A stretch of DNA of 64,000 nucleotides, from positions 82,899,578 through 82,963,577 of the forward strand of contig NC_037681.1 of NCBI RefSeq assembly GCF_003255815.1, given 5' to 3'. The stretch is from Theropithecus gelada. Lineage: Eukaryota; Chordata; Mammalia; Primates; Cercopithecidae. The notes beneath the pieces are model-generated. The model searched no databases, was not told where the DNA came from, and saw only the letters and a program-made list of their open reading frames with translations. Made by a program: the position numbers and the translations under genes. Numbering within the stretch: position 1 is the first letter of the stretch; each line of letters starts with the position of its first letter. Of this stretch, positions 1-11,011 are shown in pieces.

Positions 1-82
1 GCAGTGAGCCGAGATCGTACCCCTGCACTCCAGCCTGGGTGACAGAGTGAGACTCCATCCAAAACAAAACAAAACAAAACAA
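1..82 (+). repeat. Alu right-arm end, cut by the window edge
   Basis: The window opens inside the right monomer of an Alu (GCAGTGAGCCGAGATCG, then CTCCAGCCTGGGTGACAGAG). It closes with a CAAAA-type A-rich tail. The 5' part lies outside the window. Confidence 0.93.
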
Positions 83-189
83 AAGGCATAAACACACACA
101 CAGACACACATAGAGACAATGTGACATTTTAGAAGACAAATGGCTTGAATTCTTCAAAAAGTCAACATCATAAATTACAAAAATAGTTG

Positions 190-1198
190 AAGGATTGTTC
201 TTGTAGGGGCCAAGGCAAAACTTATCCTTCACCCTCTGAAGATTCGCAGAAAATCAGCTGACAAAAAGCAGATTAACAGGAGAAAGGGCATATTAAAATT
301 TTTTTTTAACATGCATAGCACCAAGGAATCACAGGAGAGAATGATTATCCAATAACCCAGTAGGGTACAGAAGCTTGTGTACCCTTCTTCATAAGTGAGT
401 GGGGAGACAATTCTTCTGAGGGGCAGTAAATGATTTTCAGGAAAAATGAATGAGTCCAAAGACCAGTGGCCTGGAACCAAGTTTCCCTGGGCTCTGTGGG
501 AGGTGACAGCACAGGTTATGGAAGAGGAATGTCAAGCAAAGGCTGTCTCATTATGCAGATGGAAGTATCTCAGGTCGTCTCTGATGTGGTTTAGCTCTGT
601 GTCCCTACCCAAATCTCATCTTGAATGGTTCATCCCCATAATCCCCACATGTTGAGGGAGGAACCAGGTGGGAGGTGATTGGATCATGGGGGCATTTTCC
701 CTTATGCCGTTCTCATGACAGTGAGTGAGTTCTCATGAGATCTGTTGGTTTTATAAGGCACTTTTCCCTGCTCTTGCTCGGTCTCTCTTTCCTGCCACCA
801 TGTGAAGAAAGTCTTTGCTTCTCCTTCACCTTCTGCCATGATTATAAGTTTCCTGAGGCCTCCCGAGACATGTGGAACTGTGAGGCAATTAAACCTCTTT
901 TCTTTATGAATTACCCAGTCTCAGGCAGTTCTTTATAGCAGTATGAAAATGGACTAATATAGTCTCGGAGCTGCCCTCAGAAAGGATAGATGGTAGTCTG
1001 TGGTGGACATAATCTTTTCTAGATCTGGACAAAGGATGGGTGGAGGCACTCAGAGGAAGCATGACTGCTCATTTCACTAACCTAGATTTTTCTCTATAAA
1101 TGCAAATCTCTCCTACAAAAGGCAGCTTTTCAGGGCTATTCCTTTCTGCAGGTCCTCTGAATAGCCATCTCAAAATACGTCGAAGAAGTATATTTTGG
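190..1198. repeat. Old LTR-like host sequence interrupted by an MST LTR
   Basis: The sequence on both sides of the MST-type LTR at 582-961 rejoins cleanly once the LTR and one GTCTC target copy are removed. The wording (for example the segment from about 280 to 570 and 962 to 1198) resembles a multicopy primate ERV LTR that I know from memory but cannot name. A TATA-like CTCTATAAATGCAAATC lies at about 1092. Family and orientation are not determined. Confidence 0.35.
582..961 (+). repeat. MST/THE1-group MaLR solitary LTR
   Basis: The LTR starts TGATGTGGTTTAGCTCTGTG and ends near ATGGACTAATATA, the usual 5' and 3' ends of ERVL-MaLR LTRs. It holds the CATGGGGGCA and CTTCTGCCATGATT blocks and a late ATTAAACCTCTTTTC polyadenylation region. 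A perfect 5-bp target duplication GTCTC flanks it (577-581 and 962-966), so this is a complete solo LTR left by insertion and LTR-LTR recombination. Confidence 0.9.
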
Positions 1199-1497
1199 GG
1201 CCAGGCACGGTGGCTCATGCCTGTAATCCAATCACTTTGGGAGGCTGAGGCAGGCAGATGGCAAGGTCAGGAGTCACCAGTCTGCCCAACATGGTGAAAC
1301 CCCGTCTCTACTAAAGAGACAAAAAATTAGTCAGGCGTGGTGGCGCACGCCTATAATCCCAGCTACTCAGGAGGCTGAGGCAGGAGTCACTTGAACCTGG
1401 GAGGTGGAGGTTGCAGTGAGCCGAGATTGCACCATTACACTCCAGCCTGGGCCACAGGGTGAGACTCTGTCTCAAAAAAAAAAAAAAAAAAAAAAGA
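1199..1497 (+). repeat. Alu, full length
   Basis: Runs from GGCCAGGCACGGTGGCTCA to an A-tail of more than 20 bases. The flanks share a target duplication close to TATATTTTGGGG on both sides (about 1187-1198 and 1500-1511). Confidence 0.96.
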
Positions 1498-1511
1498 AAT
1501 ATATTTTGGGG

Positions 1512-4010
1512 TGAAATATGGAAATATGTTTGGTTTCTTTTAGTCTCCCATTTGAAACTTTATTTTCAGGAAGTTTTACCTATTAAAATAGGATTGGTAG
1601 TTATGGAGAGAGAAATCAGGTTAGTAATTGAGTGGCAAGGAATTTGCAAAGGGAGAAAATAACACAGATTAGGATGAGAATAAGCACATAGAAAAGAACA
1701 AACCTAAGCACTTTCTCCCACACGCAATTAAACCAGTCTCACATTTCAGGGAATAGGCCAGTCCAATTAAGCTATGGTGTATCATTCTAGAAGATGGCAT
1801 TGCAGATGGGTTGTCAAAGCTATGCCTCTATATGATGAAGCCAAACAGGTCATTAATAAGAGGCATTTCTGTGGAAAAAGAAGAACAAAGGTTAATGTCT
1901 GGAGTAGTCTATAAACTAGTTTTTCCAGAGTTTGGAGGGCAGTCCGTCACAAAGATTAGCGGCAATCTCACAGATTTTTCTGGTTTGCAGTTTGCGTATG
2001 CAACATTTGTCCAAATATAAGCTGTTGTGATGATTTTTCTTCAAAGCCAGGCTGACTAGCTTCAGCTTGTATGCCATTAGGGAAAAGATGATTTTAATTT
2101 CTAGTGATTCCAAGTCAGAAGGATGGGAGAACAATTGGAAAGATTAGTCTGGAGAGCTGCAGCCAGATACTGGAGAAAACTAAAATTCTGGATTCAGCCC
2201 AGATAACAACAACAACAACAAACCCCTCAAAAACAAATGGACAGGGCTAGAATCTAGTGCACTATAGTTTTGTTCTGAAACGTAAGCTTTCTCTCGCCAT
2301 TTTCTAATTTTTACCAAAGATATTTATAGCAAGACTAATTTGCTTGTAAAATAAGTTTAGTGTTATTTACTTGGCCTGGTTATGTGCATAAAATGCAATA
2401 ATGATAGTGATTCATCATATAGACTGTTGTTAAGTTGGCTTTGCTGAAACTTCATAAGAAACGTCAAATTAGTCTTTTAAAAGCCACTTGAGGCTTAGGA
2501 GTTACGCCAAAGACTATAAGACCAATACAAATTGAGTGAATTTCACTCTTCCTGAGGTCCCCCAAATAACTTGAGGTTCCTAGGCCTGTCAGAAAGTGAC
2601 ATTTTTTACTTACTTCAAGGTTAGGAACCTTATTAGAGTACTGCATAGACAAGGTCCCAGGCCAGTCTTTCCAAGGGGCTTTTTATTCTCTCCATATAAG
2701 TCAACCTCAGTCCCTCAAAGCAGTCTAGTCATGTCTCAAAATATGATATTCTAGTTAAAGCCTTGGTAAAATAACCAGTTTTTCCAATTGTGTTTTGTGG
2801 CAGATGAAAATAATCTTACTGAACTTATGCAAATAACTATACTGTCATAAAATAAGAATACTCACAAATAGTTTCCAAATTCTAGAGAGATTAGGTAGAG
2901 AGGTAAATGTTTTAAATCTATTATGAAAGTACACTTTACTCAATTGCTGTAAGCTATAAATAGCCTTAAATAAGAAGAAAAAAGTTTTCTTAATTCTGGA
3001 AAACAATCAATTGCTGTAAGCTATAAATATCCTGAAATAAGAAGAAAAAAGTTTTCTTAATTCTGGAAAACAAAACATAAAAATCAGCAATATGACAAAC
3101 AAAAAAATGTCTTAAAAAAATCATTTCAGTCTTCTACCAGTTCAGTCCCATCTAATTAGTTCTCGTTCTGCTTGATGTTAGGTGGGCGGTTTTATGAGTC
3201 AAGGTTTTCTAGTTTTGTTTTGTTTTTTAGTGTTTTGAAACTTTTTGCCTAGTCCAATGGTATGATCTCAATGTTGTCAGAAACCTGTATTTGTCAGAGT
3301 TCTTTCCATCCTTTCCATAAACCTCCTCAAAGATACAACATCTAGGATTTGCAAAGAGCTTTCAGGAAAAAAAGTATCAAAGTAAAGCAATTAACTGTGG
3401 ACAACAGGACTTAAAATGGCCATACTTAAATAAATAATTGATTTTTAAAACTTAGTTATTTTCTGTGGTCTACAACAATTTTACATAATCGCCATAATGA
3501 TGAGTTGATAGCATGTCAGATTTTTAGGATTTGCATACAAATTTGGAGCACATTGACATGTTCTTACAAATATAACTCAAAAAAAAAAAGGCTGAACATC
3601 ATTGTTTATTTGACAGTACTTCCCATGTAATTTAACGTACCAATAGGCCTGCTTATGACCTCTCTTTTGGATGCTTCGGGGTCCCTTTGAACATCCCAAA
3701 GTTAGTTTGAAATTGAAAACACTTAATTTCAAATACAAAGTTTGATTTGAGGAAGCCTGTGAAATGTGTAAAAGGTTGAAAACACTTGATCAAAATAGGA
3801 AATGTTTAAAAGGTTTAAAACACGTAATCACAATAGGATCACAGGTCACTGTAAAACAATAGTCATTTAGCCAAAGTTATAATTTATTTATAAAAGATTT
3901 TAAAAAGCAAAAATCTTTACTTTTTGATGGAGAGGAGACAAATATTCAAATAATTAAAAGATTTAATAAAGTACACAGAGTCTGTTTCTCTCCTTCCTTT
4001 TTTTTTTCTT
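1512..4010. other. AT-rich stretch without a recognised gene
   Basis: About 2.5 kb of AT-rich sequence. No reading frame exceeds about 72 codons. It contains an (AAC)n run near 2206 and the tandem duplication at 2941-3074, and probably old unclassified repeats. I see no exon, RNA gene or promoter that I can defend. Confidence 0.5.
2941..3074. repeat. Direct tandem duplication, 67-bp period
   Basis: Two adjacent copies begin CAATTGCTGTAAGCTATAAA at 2941 and again at 3008, each running to TTCTGGAAAACAA. They differ at only about two central positions plus the junction, so the duplication is recent relative to the surrounding old sequence. Confidence 0.92.
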
Positions 4011-4300
4011 TCTTTTTTTTTTTGAGACGGAGTCTTACTCTATTGCCCAGGCTGGAGTGCAGTGGTGCAATCTCGGCTCACTGCAACCTCTGCCTCCTAG
4101 GATCAAGCAATTCTCCTGCCTCAGCCTCCCAAGTAGCTGGGATTATAGGCACTTGCCACTACGCCCAGCTCATTTTTGCATTTTTAGTAGAGACAGGGTT
4201 TTTGTTGGCCAGGCTGTTCTTGAACTCCTGACCTCAGGTGATCCATCTGCCTTGGCCTCCTAAAGTGCAGGGATTATAGGCATGAGACACCATGCCCAGC
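4011..4300 (-). repeat. Alu, full length
   Basis: A mixed T/C tract leads into TTTGAGACGGAGTCTTACTC. The element ends ACACCATGCCCAGC. Open frames of about 68 codons here are ordinary antisense-Alu frames. Confidence 0.95.
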
Positions 4301-4578
4301 TTACTATCTTTTATTAGTAATACACACAAATTTTGTTCAAAGAGAAAATCAAAATTTACCCATGTTTCAGTGTATTGATACTAAAGCTAAATTTAATAAA
4401 ACTTTATAAGCTCATCTTTATGAACTTTATAAGTTCATCTATTTTTAATTAGCTTTGACCACACAAGATTTCCATAAGCCTTTTATAACCTAACCTGGTA
4501 TGAAATTTTTTATATTCTTTCTTTTCCCAACTTTCTATATTCACTCAATTTTATGTATATCACTAAAATTTTGAAATA

Positions 4579-4908
4579 GGACGGGCACGGTGGCTCACGC
4601 CTATAATCCCAGCACTTTGGGAAGCCAAGGCAGGGGGATCACTGGAGCCCAGGAGTTCAAGATCAGCCTGGGCAACATGATGATATCCTGTCTCTACAAA
4701 AAATACAAATATTAGCCAGGTGTGGTGATGTGCGCCTGTAGTCCCAGCTACTTGGGAGGCTGAGGTGGGAGGATCACTTGAGGTCAGGAGGCAGAGGTTG
4801 CAGTGAGCTGAGAACGTGTCACTGGACTCCAGCCTGGGTGACAGAGTTAAGACCCTGTCTCCAAAAAAGGAAAAGAAAAAGAAAAGAAAGAAAGAAAGAA
4901 AGAAAAAA
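4579..4908 (+). repeat. Alu with (GAAA)n tail
   Basis: Starts GGACGGGCACGGTGGCTCAC. The tail has decayed into a GAAA microsatellite at about 4886-4907. The minus-strand frame of 123 codons over it is antisense Alu. Confidence 0.95.
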
Positions 4909-5305
4909 CGAACTTTAACCGCAAAACTAGACAAAAGTATTTTTTAAAAACAAAAACACATGTCCTTATGCCTTTTTATAACTCTTTTCTCACCAAAAAC
5001 ATCTTGGGTTTTTTCATATACTTAGTATACAGGATTGCTTTCTCTTATTTCTAGTAGCTTCAATTACATATACTTAAACCAATATTGTTTTTATTCACCA
5101 AAGATTACTAAAAAGTCATATGAACTTGAAAAGCATTTCATTTTATTTACGTAATTTATGAGCATTCATTTATTTACAAGTCAACTTGGTACCATGTAGA
5201 CAATATAGAAACAGATACGTACACATGTATACATAAAAACACAAACATAAAGCCTTTATAGTTTGATTTTTTTGTTGTTGTTGTTGTTTGGTGTGAAATG
5301 GAGTT

Positions 5306-5590
5306 TGTGAGACAGAGTCTTGCTCTGTCACCTAGGCTGGAGGGCAGTGGCATGATCTTGGCTCTCTGCAACCTCCACCTCCCAGGTTCAAGTGATTCTC
5401 ATGCCTCAGCCTCCCAAGTAGCTGGGACTACAGGTGCCCACTACCATGCCCAGCTAATTTTTGTATTTTTAGTAGAGATGGGGTTTCACCATGTTGGCCA
5501 GGCTGGTCTCGAACTCCTGACCTCAATTGGTCCTCCCCTCTTGGCCTCCCAAAGTGCTGGGATTACAGGCGTGAGCCACCATACCAGCCC
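5306..5590 (-). repeat. Alu, full length
   Basis: TGAGACAGAGTCTTGCTCTG through GTGAGCCACCATACCAGCCC, preceded by a TTG-rich tail (TTTTTGTTGTTGTTG). Confidence 0.94.
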
Positions 5591-5837
5591 TATAGCTTTG
5601 ATTTTGAAAACTGTAGCCATGAGACACATAACATTCACTAGTTTAAAAGGATAGTTGGATTCAAACTGTGTCTTGTAAATAGAACATGTTAAAGCTTATC
5701 TGTCCCACATAAAGAGAGCCTTTATTGAGTTTTAGAGGAAACAGGATAGCAAATTTACATCTCAAAGCCCAGAGAGAGAATTTGAGCTTTTTCAAGGAGT
5801 TTGGATGTGTTAGAGGAAGATTAAAAATGGATGTCAA

Positions 5838-6112
5838 AGCCAGGCTCAACACGTGGGGAGACCGAGGTGGGTGGATCACTTGAAGGCAGGAGTTCAGGAC
5901 CAGCCTAGGCAACATGATGAAACCCCGTCTCTACAAAAAATACAAAAAATTAGCTGGGCCTGGTTGTGTGTGCCTGTGGTCCCAGCTACTGGAGAGGCTA
6001 AGGTGAGAGGATGGCTTGAACCTGGGAGGTGGCGGTTGGAGCACACTGCACTTCAGCCTGGGTGACAGAGCCAGACCCCATCTCAAAAATAAAATACAAT
6101 AAAATAAAAGAT
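5838..6112 (+). repeat. Alu with damaged 5' arm
   Basis: The left end reads AGCCAGGCTCAACACGTGGGG, so about 25 bases of the normal GGTGGCTCA...CAGCACTTT segment are missing. The rest of both monomers is present, with an (AAAAT)n tail. Confidence 0.88.
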
Positions 6113-6560
6113 GCCAAAGGTAACACAAAATCACAGGAATTTGCCACAGGATTGAATAAGGATACCAGATTTAGTTAGAAAGGTAGCTTCCTATTGTCTT
6201 TTTCAGCTGGATGACTGAGCTCAGGGTGGAGGCCGCTGAGGAGTAAAACCAAGCATTTGCAGCCTCTAGGGCCCAACACTCACACGTGGAAAAGGCAGGT
6301 GCAGCTCGCCTTTTTCTCCTCTGTAAAACGGGTGTAACTGAAGTATAACAGACCCTTCCTGGGTAGCTCAGATCTGGCCTTGCCAGATAACGACACATTA
6401 AAACACAAAACAAAAAGATACAAATCTGACTGTGAAAGGATTAAAGTATAATATGTTGTATTTCTTTGAAATTGGGACACATTTTGAACTGATGGGCACT
6501 TGTAATTGGTAATTCTCTTCCTTCATACCTTTCTTCCTTCCTAAAATGTGATGTGTATTT

Positions 6561-6592
6561 CTTTCTTTCTTTCTTTCTTTCTTTCTTTTTTT
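6561..6592 (-). repeat. (TTTC)n tract, A-tail of the 7SL copy
   Basis: A run of TTTC units directly abuts the 3' end of the minus-strand 7SL pseudogene. In its sense direction this is the decayed A-rich tail expected of an L1-mediated retrocopy. Confidence 0.8.
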
Positions 6593-7193
6593 AAGAGATG
6601 AGTTTTCCAGGCTGGGGTGCCTGTTTATTCACAGGCATCATCCCACTACTGATTAGCATGAAAATTTTGACCTGCTCTGTTTCCAATCTGGGTTCACCTC
6701 TCCTTAGACACCCTGGTGGTCCTCTGCTCCTGAGAGATGACCATACTGATGCCAAACTTTTTTTTTTTTTTTTTTTTTTTTGAGACGGAGTCTCGCTCTG
6801 CCGCCCAGGCTGGAGTGCAGTGGCCGGATCTCAGCTCACTGCAAGCTCCACCTCCCGGGTTCATGCCATTCTCCTGCCTCAGCCTCCCGAGTAGCTGGGA
6901 CTACAGGCGCCCGCCACCTCGCCCGGCTAGTTTTTTGTATTTTTTAGTAGAGACGGGGTTTCACCGTGTCAGCCAGGATGGTCTCGATCTCCTAACCTCG
7001 TGATCCGCCCGTCTCGGCCTCCCAAAGTGCTGGGATTACAGGCTTGAGCCACCGTGCCTGGCCCACTGATGCCAAACTTAATGCGGACATCCAATCAGCA
7101 TAGCACACTATATCCCAGAGCTCCTGGGCTTTGTGAGATCATCCTATCTCGGCCTCCTGAGTAATGGCACTACAGGCGTGTACTACCATGACC
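6593..7193 (-). pseudogene. RN7SL: 7SL (SRP) RNA retropseudogene, full length, split by AluY
   Basis: Read on the minus strand, the flanks of the AluY at 6758-7063 join into a nearly complete 7SL RNA of about 295 bases. Its 5' Alu-domain part ends at 7193. The S-domain follows, including AGCAGGTCAAAA and ATCAGTAGTGGGAT, the SRP54-binding helix region that Alu elements lack. The 3' end at 6593 has the form CATCTCTT. Functional 7SL is the scaffold RNA of the cytosolic signal recognition particle. This copy has many scattered substitutions, a decayed A-tail (6561-6592) and a roughly 300-bp insertion, so it is a dead retrocopy rather than an RNA gene. It is not an Alu, because the S-domain is present. 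Confidence 0.92.
6758..7063 (-). repeat. AluY of Old World monkey type, inserted in 7SL copy
   Basis: Starts with an unbroken T run and TGAGACGGAGTCTCGCTCTG, and ends CACCGTGCCTGGCC. A perfect 15-bp target duplication ACTGATGCCAAACTT lies at 6745-6759 and 7065-7079. It carries GGCCGGATCTCAGCTC, CACCTCGCCCGG and GGCTTGAGCC, the monkey AluY variants. Confidence 0.97.
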
Positions 7194-7690
7194 AACAATG
7201 ACGTATCTTGCCATCGATTCTATCTTACGGTCATTCACAGCTTGGATTAGATAAAATATGGCAGATTTAATGCTGAGATTTTCCTGGAGATATGGAAGAA
7301 AGAGTAAGTGATACTTCATGTACCAGAACTTTGAAAAATCCTCTCCAAAGATCCCACTATTTCCCCAAATCCGCCTCCCCTCTGTTGTGACCATGACACC
7401 TTCCCCTCCTCTTGAGCCTGCCAGTCCTTGCCAGGTTCCTCCCAGCTCCTCATCTTTGCCTTCACTTTCTCCTTACTCTCCTCCTCCACCCCTTCATCTG
7501 CCCACCTCCCCCAGCCCTTCTGGGTCTCCATCTCTTTATTCTAATTTAGCCTTCTCTCTCTCTCTTCACTTTTCCACTTCCTGTCCCCAGCAGCACCCCA
7601 TCAAGTAAAATAAAGAACCCTCCAAGGAATCTACCTTCTTAGAAAGTGAAGAGCAGAGAGACAATTATATGTACTTAACATTTAATATTT
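7194..7690. other. No gene; CT-rich segment
   Basis: Between about 7370 and 7600 the plus strand is a CCT/CTC-rich polypyrimidine stretch. It opens a Pro/Ser-rich frame of 96 codons purely by composition. Nothing else was recognised. Confidence 0.5.
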
Positions 7691-7694
7691 TTTG

Positions 7695-7830
7695 TGTTTC
7701 ATGGATAATAATAGCTACCTCATGAGGCTTTCATGAGGATTAAAAGAGAGAGGGAATGTAAAACACTTGGCAAGTGGCTGGCACATGTTAAGAATTCACC
7801 AAATGTTAGCTGACATTATTTACTATTGTT
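7695..7830 (+). repeat. MIR fragment
   Basis: ATAATAGCTACCTCATGAGG, then GAGGATTAAA and CAAGTGGCTGGCACATG, then CCAAATGTTAGCTGACATTATT match the MIR core and 3' part in order. Confidence 0.8.
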
Positions 7831-8154
7831 CTGTAAATAATTGTACAATCAACACTGTAACAACACAGGGAAGAGGAAAGAAGAAAAAGACCAAAGGAAT
7901 AAGAATCACCTAGAGAATCAACGCCATATATTCTTCTAGTAGTAATCATAAACATGCCATAGTGAATTTGATTTTTGTGCTTTTCCAGTGACAGAGCATT
8001 GTTATGAATCATAGCTCATAAATGAAAATATCAAAGGGTGGAAAGAAAGTCGTGTATTTTTAATGTATTTTAACACGTAGCATTTTGTGATGTTTTTAGA
8101 TCGTGACAAAGAGGAAATTACTGTCATCTTCATCCTTAATCTAGTATGAAGCTC

Positions 8155-8767
8155 TTTTTTTTTTTTTTTTTTTGAGACCGAGTTTTTGCTCCTGTTGCCC
8201 AGGCTGGAGTGCAATGGCACTATCTTGGCTCACTGCAACCTCTGCCTCCTGGGTTCAAGTGATTCTCCTGCCTCAGCCTCCTGATTAACTGGGATTATGG
8301 GCACCCGCCACCATGGCTGGCTAATTTTTTTTTTTTTTTTTGAGATGGAGTCTTGCACTGTCGCCTGGGCTGGAGTGCAGTGGTGCGATCTTGGCTCACT
8401 GCAACCTCTGCCTCCCGAGTTCAAGCAATTCTCCTGCCTCAGCCTCCTGAGTAGCTGGGATTACGGGCCCCTGCCACCATGCCTGGCTAATTTTTTGTAT
8501 TTTTAGTAGAGACGGGTTTCACTATGATGGCCAGGCTGATCTTGAACTCCTGACCTCATGATCTGCCCGCCTCAGCCTCCCAAAGTGCTGGAATTACAGG
8601 CGTGAGCCACCACACCTGGCCCATCTGCTAATTTTTTTTGTATTTTCAGTAGAGATGGGGTTTCACCATGTTGGCCAGGCTGGTCTCGAACTCCTGACCT
8701 CAGGTGATCTGCCCGCCTTGGTCTCCCAAAGTGCTGGGATTACAGGCATAAACCACTGTGCCTGGCC
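8155..8767 (-). repeat. Alu interrupted by a second Alu
   Basis: The outer element begins with the T run and TGAGACCGAGTTTTTGC. It breaks at the mid A-rich linker (GGCTGGCTAATTTT), resumes after 8622 with GCTAATTTTTTTTGTATTTTC and ends at CTGTGCCTGGCC. Its own target duplication TGAAGCTCTTTTT lies at 8147 and 8768. Confidence 0.95.
8325..8622 (-). repeat. Inner Alu in the linker of the outer Alu
   Basis: A complete minus-strand Alu from the T run before GAGATGGAGTCTTGCACTG to CACCACACCTGGCCC. GCTAATTTTT is repeated on both sides, as expected when L1 endonuclease cuts the T-rich linker. Confidence 0.95.
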
Positions 8768-9037
8768 TGAAGCTCTTTTTATTTAGAAGACCATGCTGCA
8801 GAAACTTCAAAATACAAAAGAATGGTACTATCTACTATTCTGGTAAAGTATTTTAAGAGGACTGCAAAAATCCAGGGTAATAGTTTGTAAAATGCCTCCT
8901 TGTTTCTAGTAATGGAATGTAAGAGGGAAACTTTGCAGAGTTTAAATCGTAACTTGTGGTCTTGGTTGTCAATTCACATCATGTGATTGGAAATTGAAGA
9001 TACTGACTGAAAGGCTGAGACTGGGAAACAGACCCTA

Positions 9038-9394
9038 TGCTGTGGACTGAATTGTACCCCCCACCCCAAATTCACGTGCTGAAGCTCTAACCCCCAATAC
9101 GGTAGTATTTTCTTTTGGAGATAATTAGGGCTAGATGAGCTTATGACGGTGGGGCCTTCATAATGAGACTGGCGTCTTTATAAGAAGAGACACCAGAGAG
9201 TTTGCTCTCCTACCACAAAGAGGTCATGTGAGCCCACAGCAAGATGATGGCTGCCTGTGCGCCAAGAGAAGAGGCTTCAGAATGAAACCTACTTGCTAGC
9301 ACCTTGATCTTAGACTTCCAGCCTCCAGAGCTATGAGAAGTAAATTCCTGTTTAAACAGTATTCTGTTATAACCGCCCAAGTGGACTAATTACA
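9038..9394 (+). repeat. MaLR-type (MLT1-like) solitary LTR
   Basis: Starts TGCTGTGGACTGAATTGTAC and ends near GTGGACTAATTACA. Between them lie the TCTTTATAAGAAGAGACACC and CTTGATCTTAGACTTCCAGC blocks common to MLT1/MST LTRs. No convincing 5-bp target duplication is visible. Confidence 0.78.
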
Positions 9395-10017
9395 GTCTGG
9401 TGGCCTCCGTTATCAAAGTCAGCAACAAAGTTAACAGAGCTTTCTTAGGCCACCTTTTCCATGCAGAGGGCAATCTCCTAAAAGTAGTGTGAACATTGGG
9501 ACAATGTGATCCTTCTGTAGTTCATAAGCATCATGCCTGGGTTTTCGCATTCCTGGGTGAGCTGTGCGTCCCTCAAACCTTGTTATGGCATCGGCATATT
9601 ACTCATCTGACGTGAAAAAGAAAAAAAAGAGGAAGAAAAAAATAATTAAAAGGAGAAGCAATGTGAGAGGGAAGGACATATGCATAATACTGTAAAACCA
9701 GTGGAAGGCTTGATGAAACTCAAAACTGGGAAGTTCTATTTTAAGAAATTGCAACGTGCAGCTTAACTGTTTCTGGATTTCTTTGCCGGCTGAAAAGTGG
9801 GGATGATGAATTGACACCCACTGCAGGGGCATTTTGCTGCCTCAGCAAGTTTCGTGCAGCTGCTTCAGGACTGAATACTGCAGTAGCTTCTGACAGCGTC
9901 TCCCGAGGGTCCCCAGCTAAGAGCCCTTAGACTACTTGAGTGGACTAGGACACAAATTACCTGTCTCAAAAAGGTTTGCTTTGCCTTTGGGAAAACCTCG
10001 TCTTTCCTAGAGGGAAA
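9395..10017. other. No recognised feature
   Basis: About 620 bases of mixed composition with an A-rich run near 9617-9650. I see no gene or named repeat. Confidence 0.45.
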
Positions 10018-10317
10018 TTTTTTTTTTTTTTTTTCCCGGAGACGGCCTCACTCTGTCACCCAGGCTGGAGTGCAGTGGTGTGATCTCGGCTCACTGCAAC
10101 CTCCACCTCCTGGGTTCAAGCAATTCTCATGCCTCAGCCACCCGAGTAGCTGGGATTACAGGTGGGTGCCACCATGCCCAGCTAATTTTTGTATTTTTAG
10201 TGGAGATGGAGTTTCACCATGTTGGCCAGGCTGGTCTCAAACTCCTGACTTCAGGTGATCCGCTTGCCTTGGCCTCCCAAAGTGCTGGGTTATAGGTGCA
10301 AGCCACTGCATCTGGCC
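10018..10317 (-). repeat. Alu, full length
   Basis: T run, then GGAGACGGCCTCACTCTGTC, ending CACTGCATCTGGCC. GGGAAA-type sequence repeats on both flanks as a short target duplication. Confidence 0.95.
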
Positions 10318-10753
10318 ATGGGAAACTCTTAATCCAGTTCTTTTTGGGGCTCTGAGAGAGAGTATAAATATGGTAAATTAAAGCCAGTTTCCCAGGGAGC
10401 TATGTGACACTTAAAAAAAAAATTATTCTTTTCTTCCTCCATTTTGCCATATATTTGTATTGTTATCTCATGTGTGATGGGAGAACATTTTGCTTCTTAC
10501 TAAAGAGAAATGTCTTACGTTGAGGGGAAATGGTTCTTAGTTTAGAAAAATACTTTGCTAGCCCTTAGGGCTGCTGACGGTGAGACTCAGCTTTGGGGCA
10601 GAATGAGTTGCAGAAAGAGGGTATTTGGATGTGAGACCTTTGGGAGATAATTGGAATTGTCCTGCCCAGTAAGGTGGGACGAATATTGAATTCCTGGAGA
10701 CAGCTCTGGAAAGAGGGTGAGGGAAGAGAAGGGAGGGACTGTGGAAAGGTTTG

Positions 10754-11011
10754 CAGGGGTGTCCAATCTTTTGGCTTCTCTGGGCCACATTGGAAGATGA
10801 AGAATTGCCTTGGGCCACATATAAAATACACTAACACTAATGATGCTGATGAACTTAAAAAAAAAAATCTCAAAAAATCACATAATGTTTTAAGAAAGTT
10901 TATGTACATTTTCACTACTGTTCGGTTCTTGAAGAAAAAAAAAAAGAAAGTTTACGAATTTGTGTTGGGCCACATTCAAAGCCATCCTGGGCCACGGGTT
11001 GGACAAGCTTG
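10754..11011. repeat. Small nonautonomous DNA transposon (Tigger/MER8-like)
   Basis: Begins CAGGGGTGTCCAATCTTTTG and ends GGTTGGACAAGCTTG. The two ends are imperfect inverted repeats around TTGTCCAA and GGGCCA. Internal blocks (GGCCACAT near 10782 and 10814, GTGTTGGGCCACATTC) are repeated motifs of a known mammalian MITE that I place near MER8 from memory. The family name is uncertain. Confidence 0.72.

Noticed and set aside
4563..4934. Frames of 100-140 codons over Alus (also at 27341-27754, 33968-34348, 37992-38384, 24293-24661)
   Set aside because: They translate the usual antisense-Alu phrases such as SPRLECSG and SCLSLPSSWDYR. They are products of repeat sequence, not genes.
7318..7608. 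Pro/Ser-rich 96-codon frame
   Set aside because: It is explained by the CT-rich composition of the strand. No domain or conserved motif.
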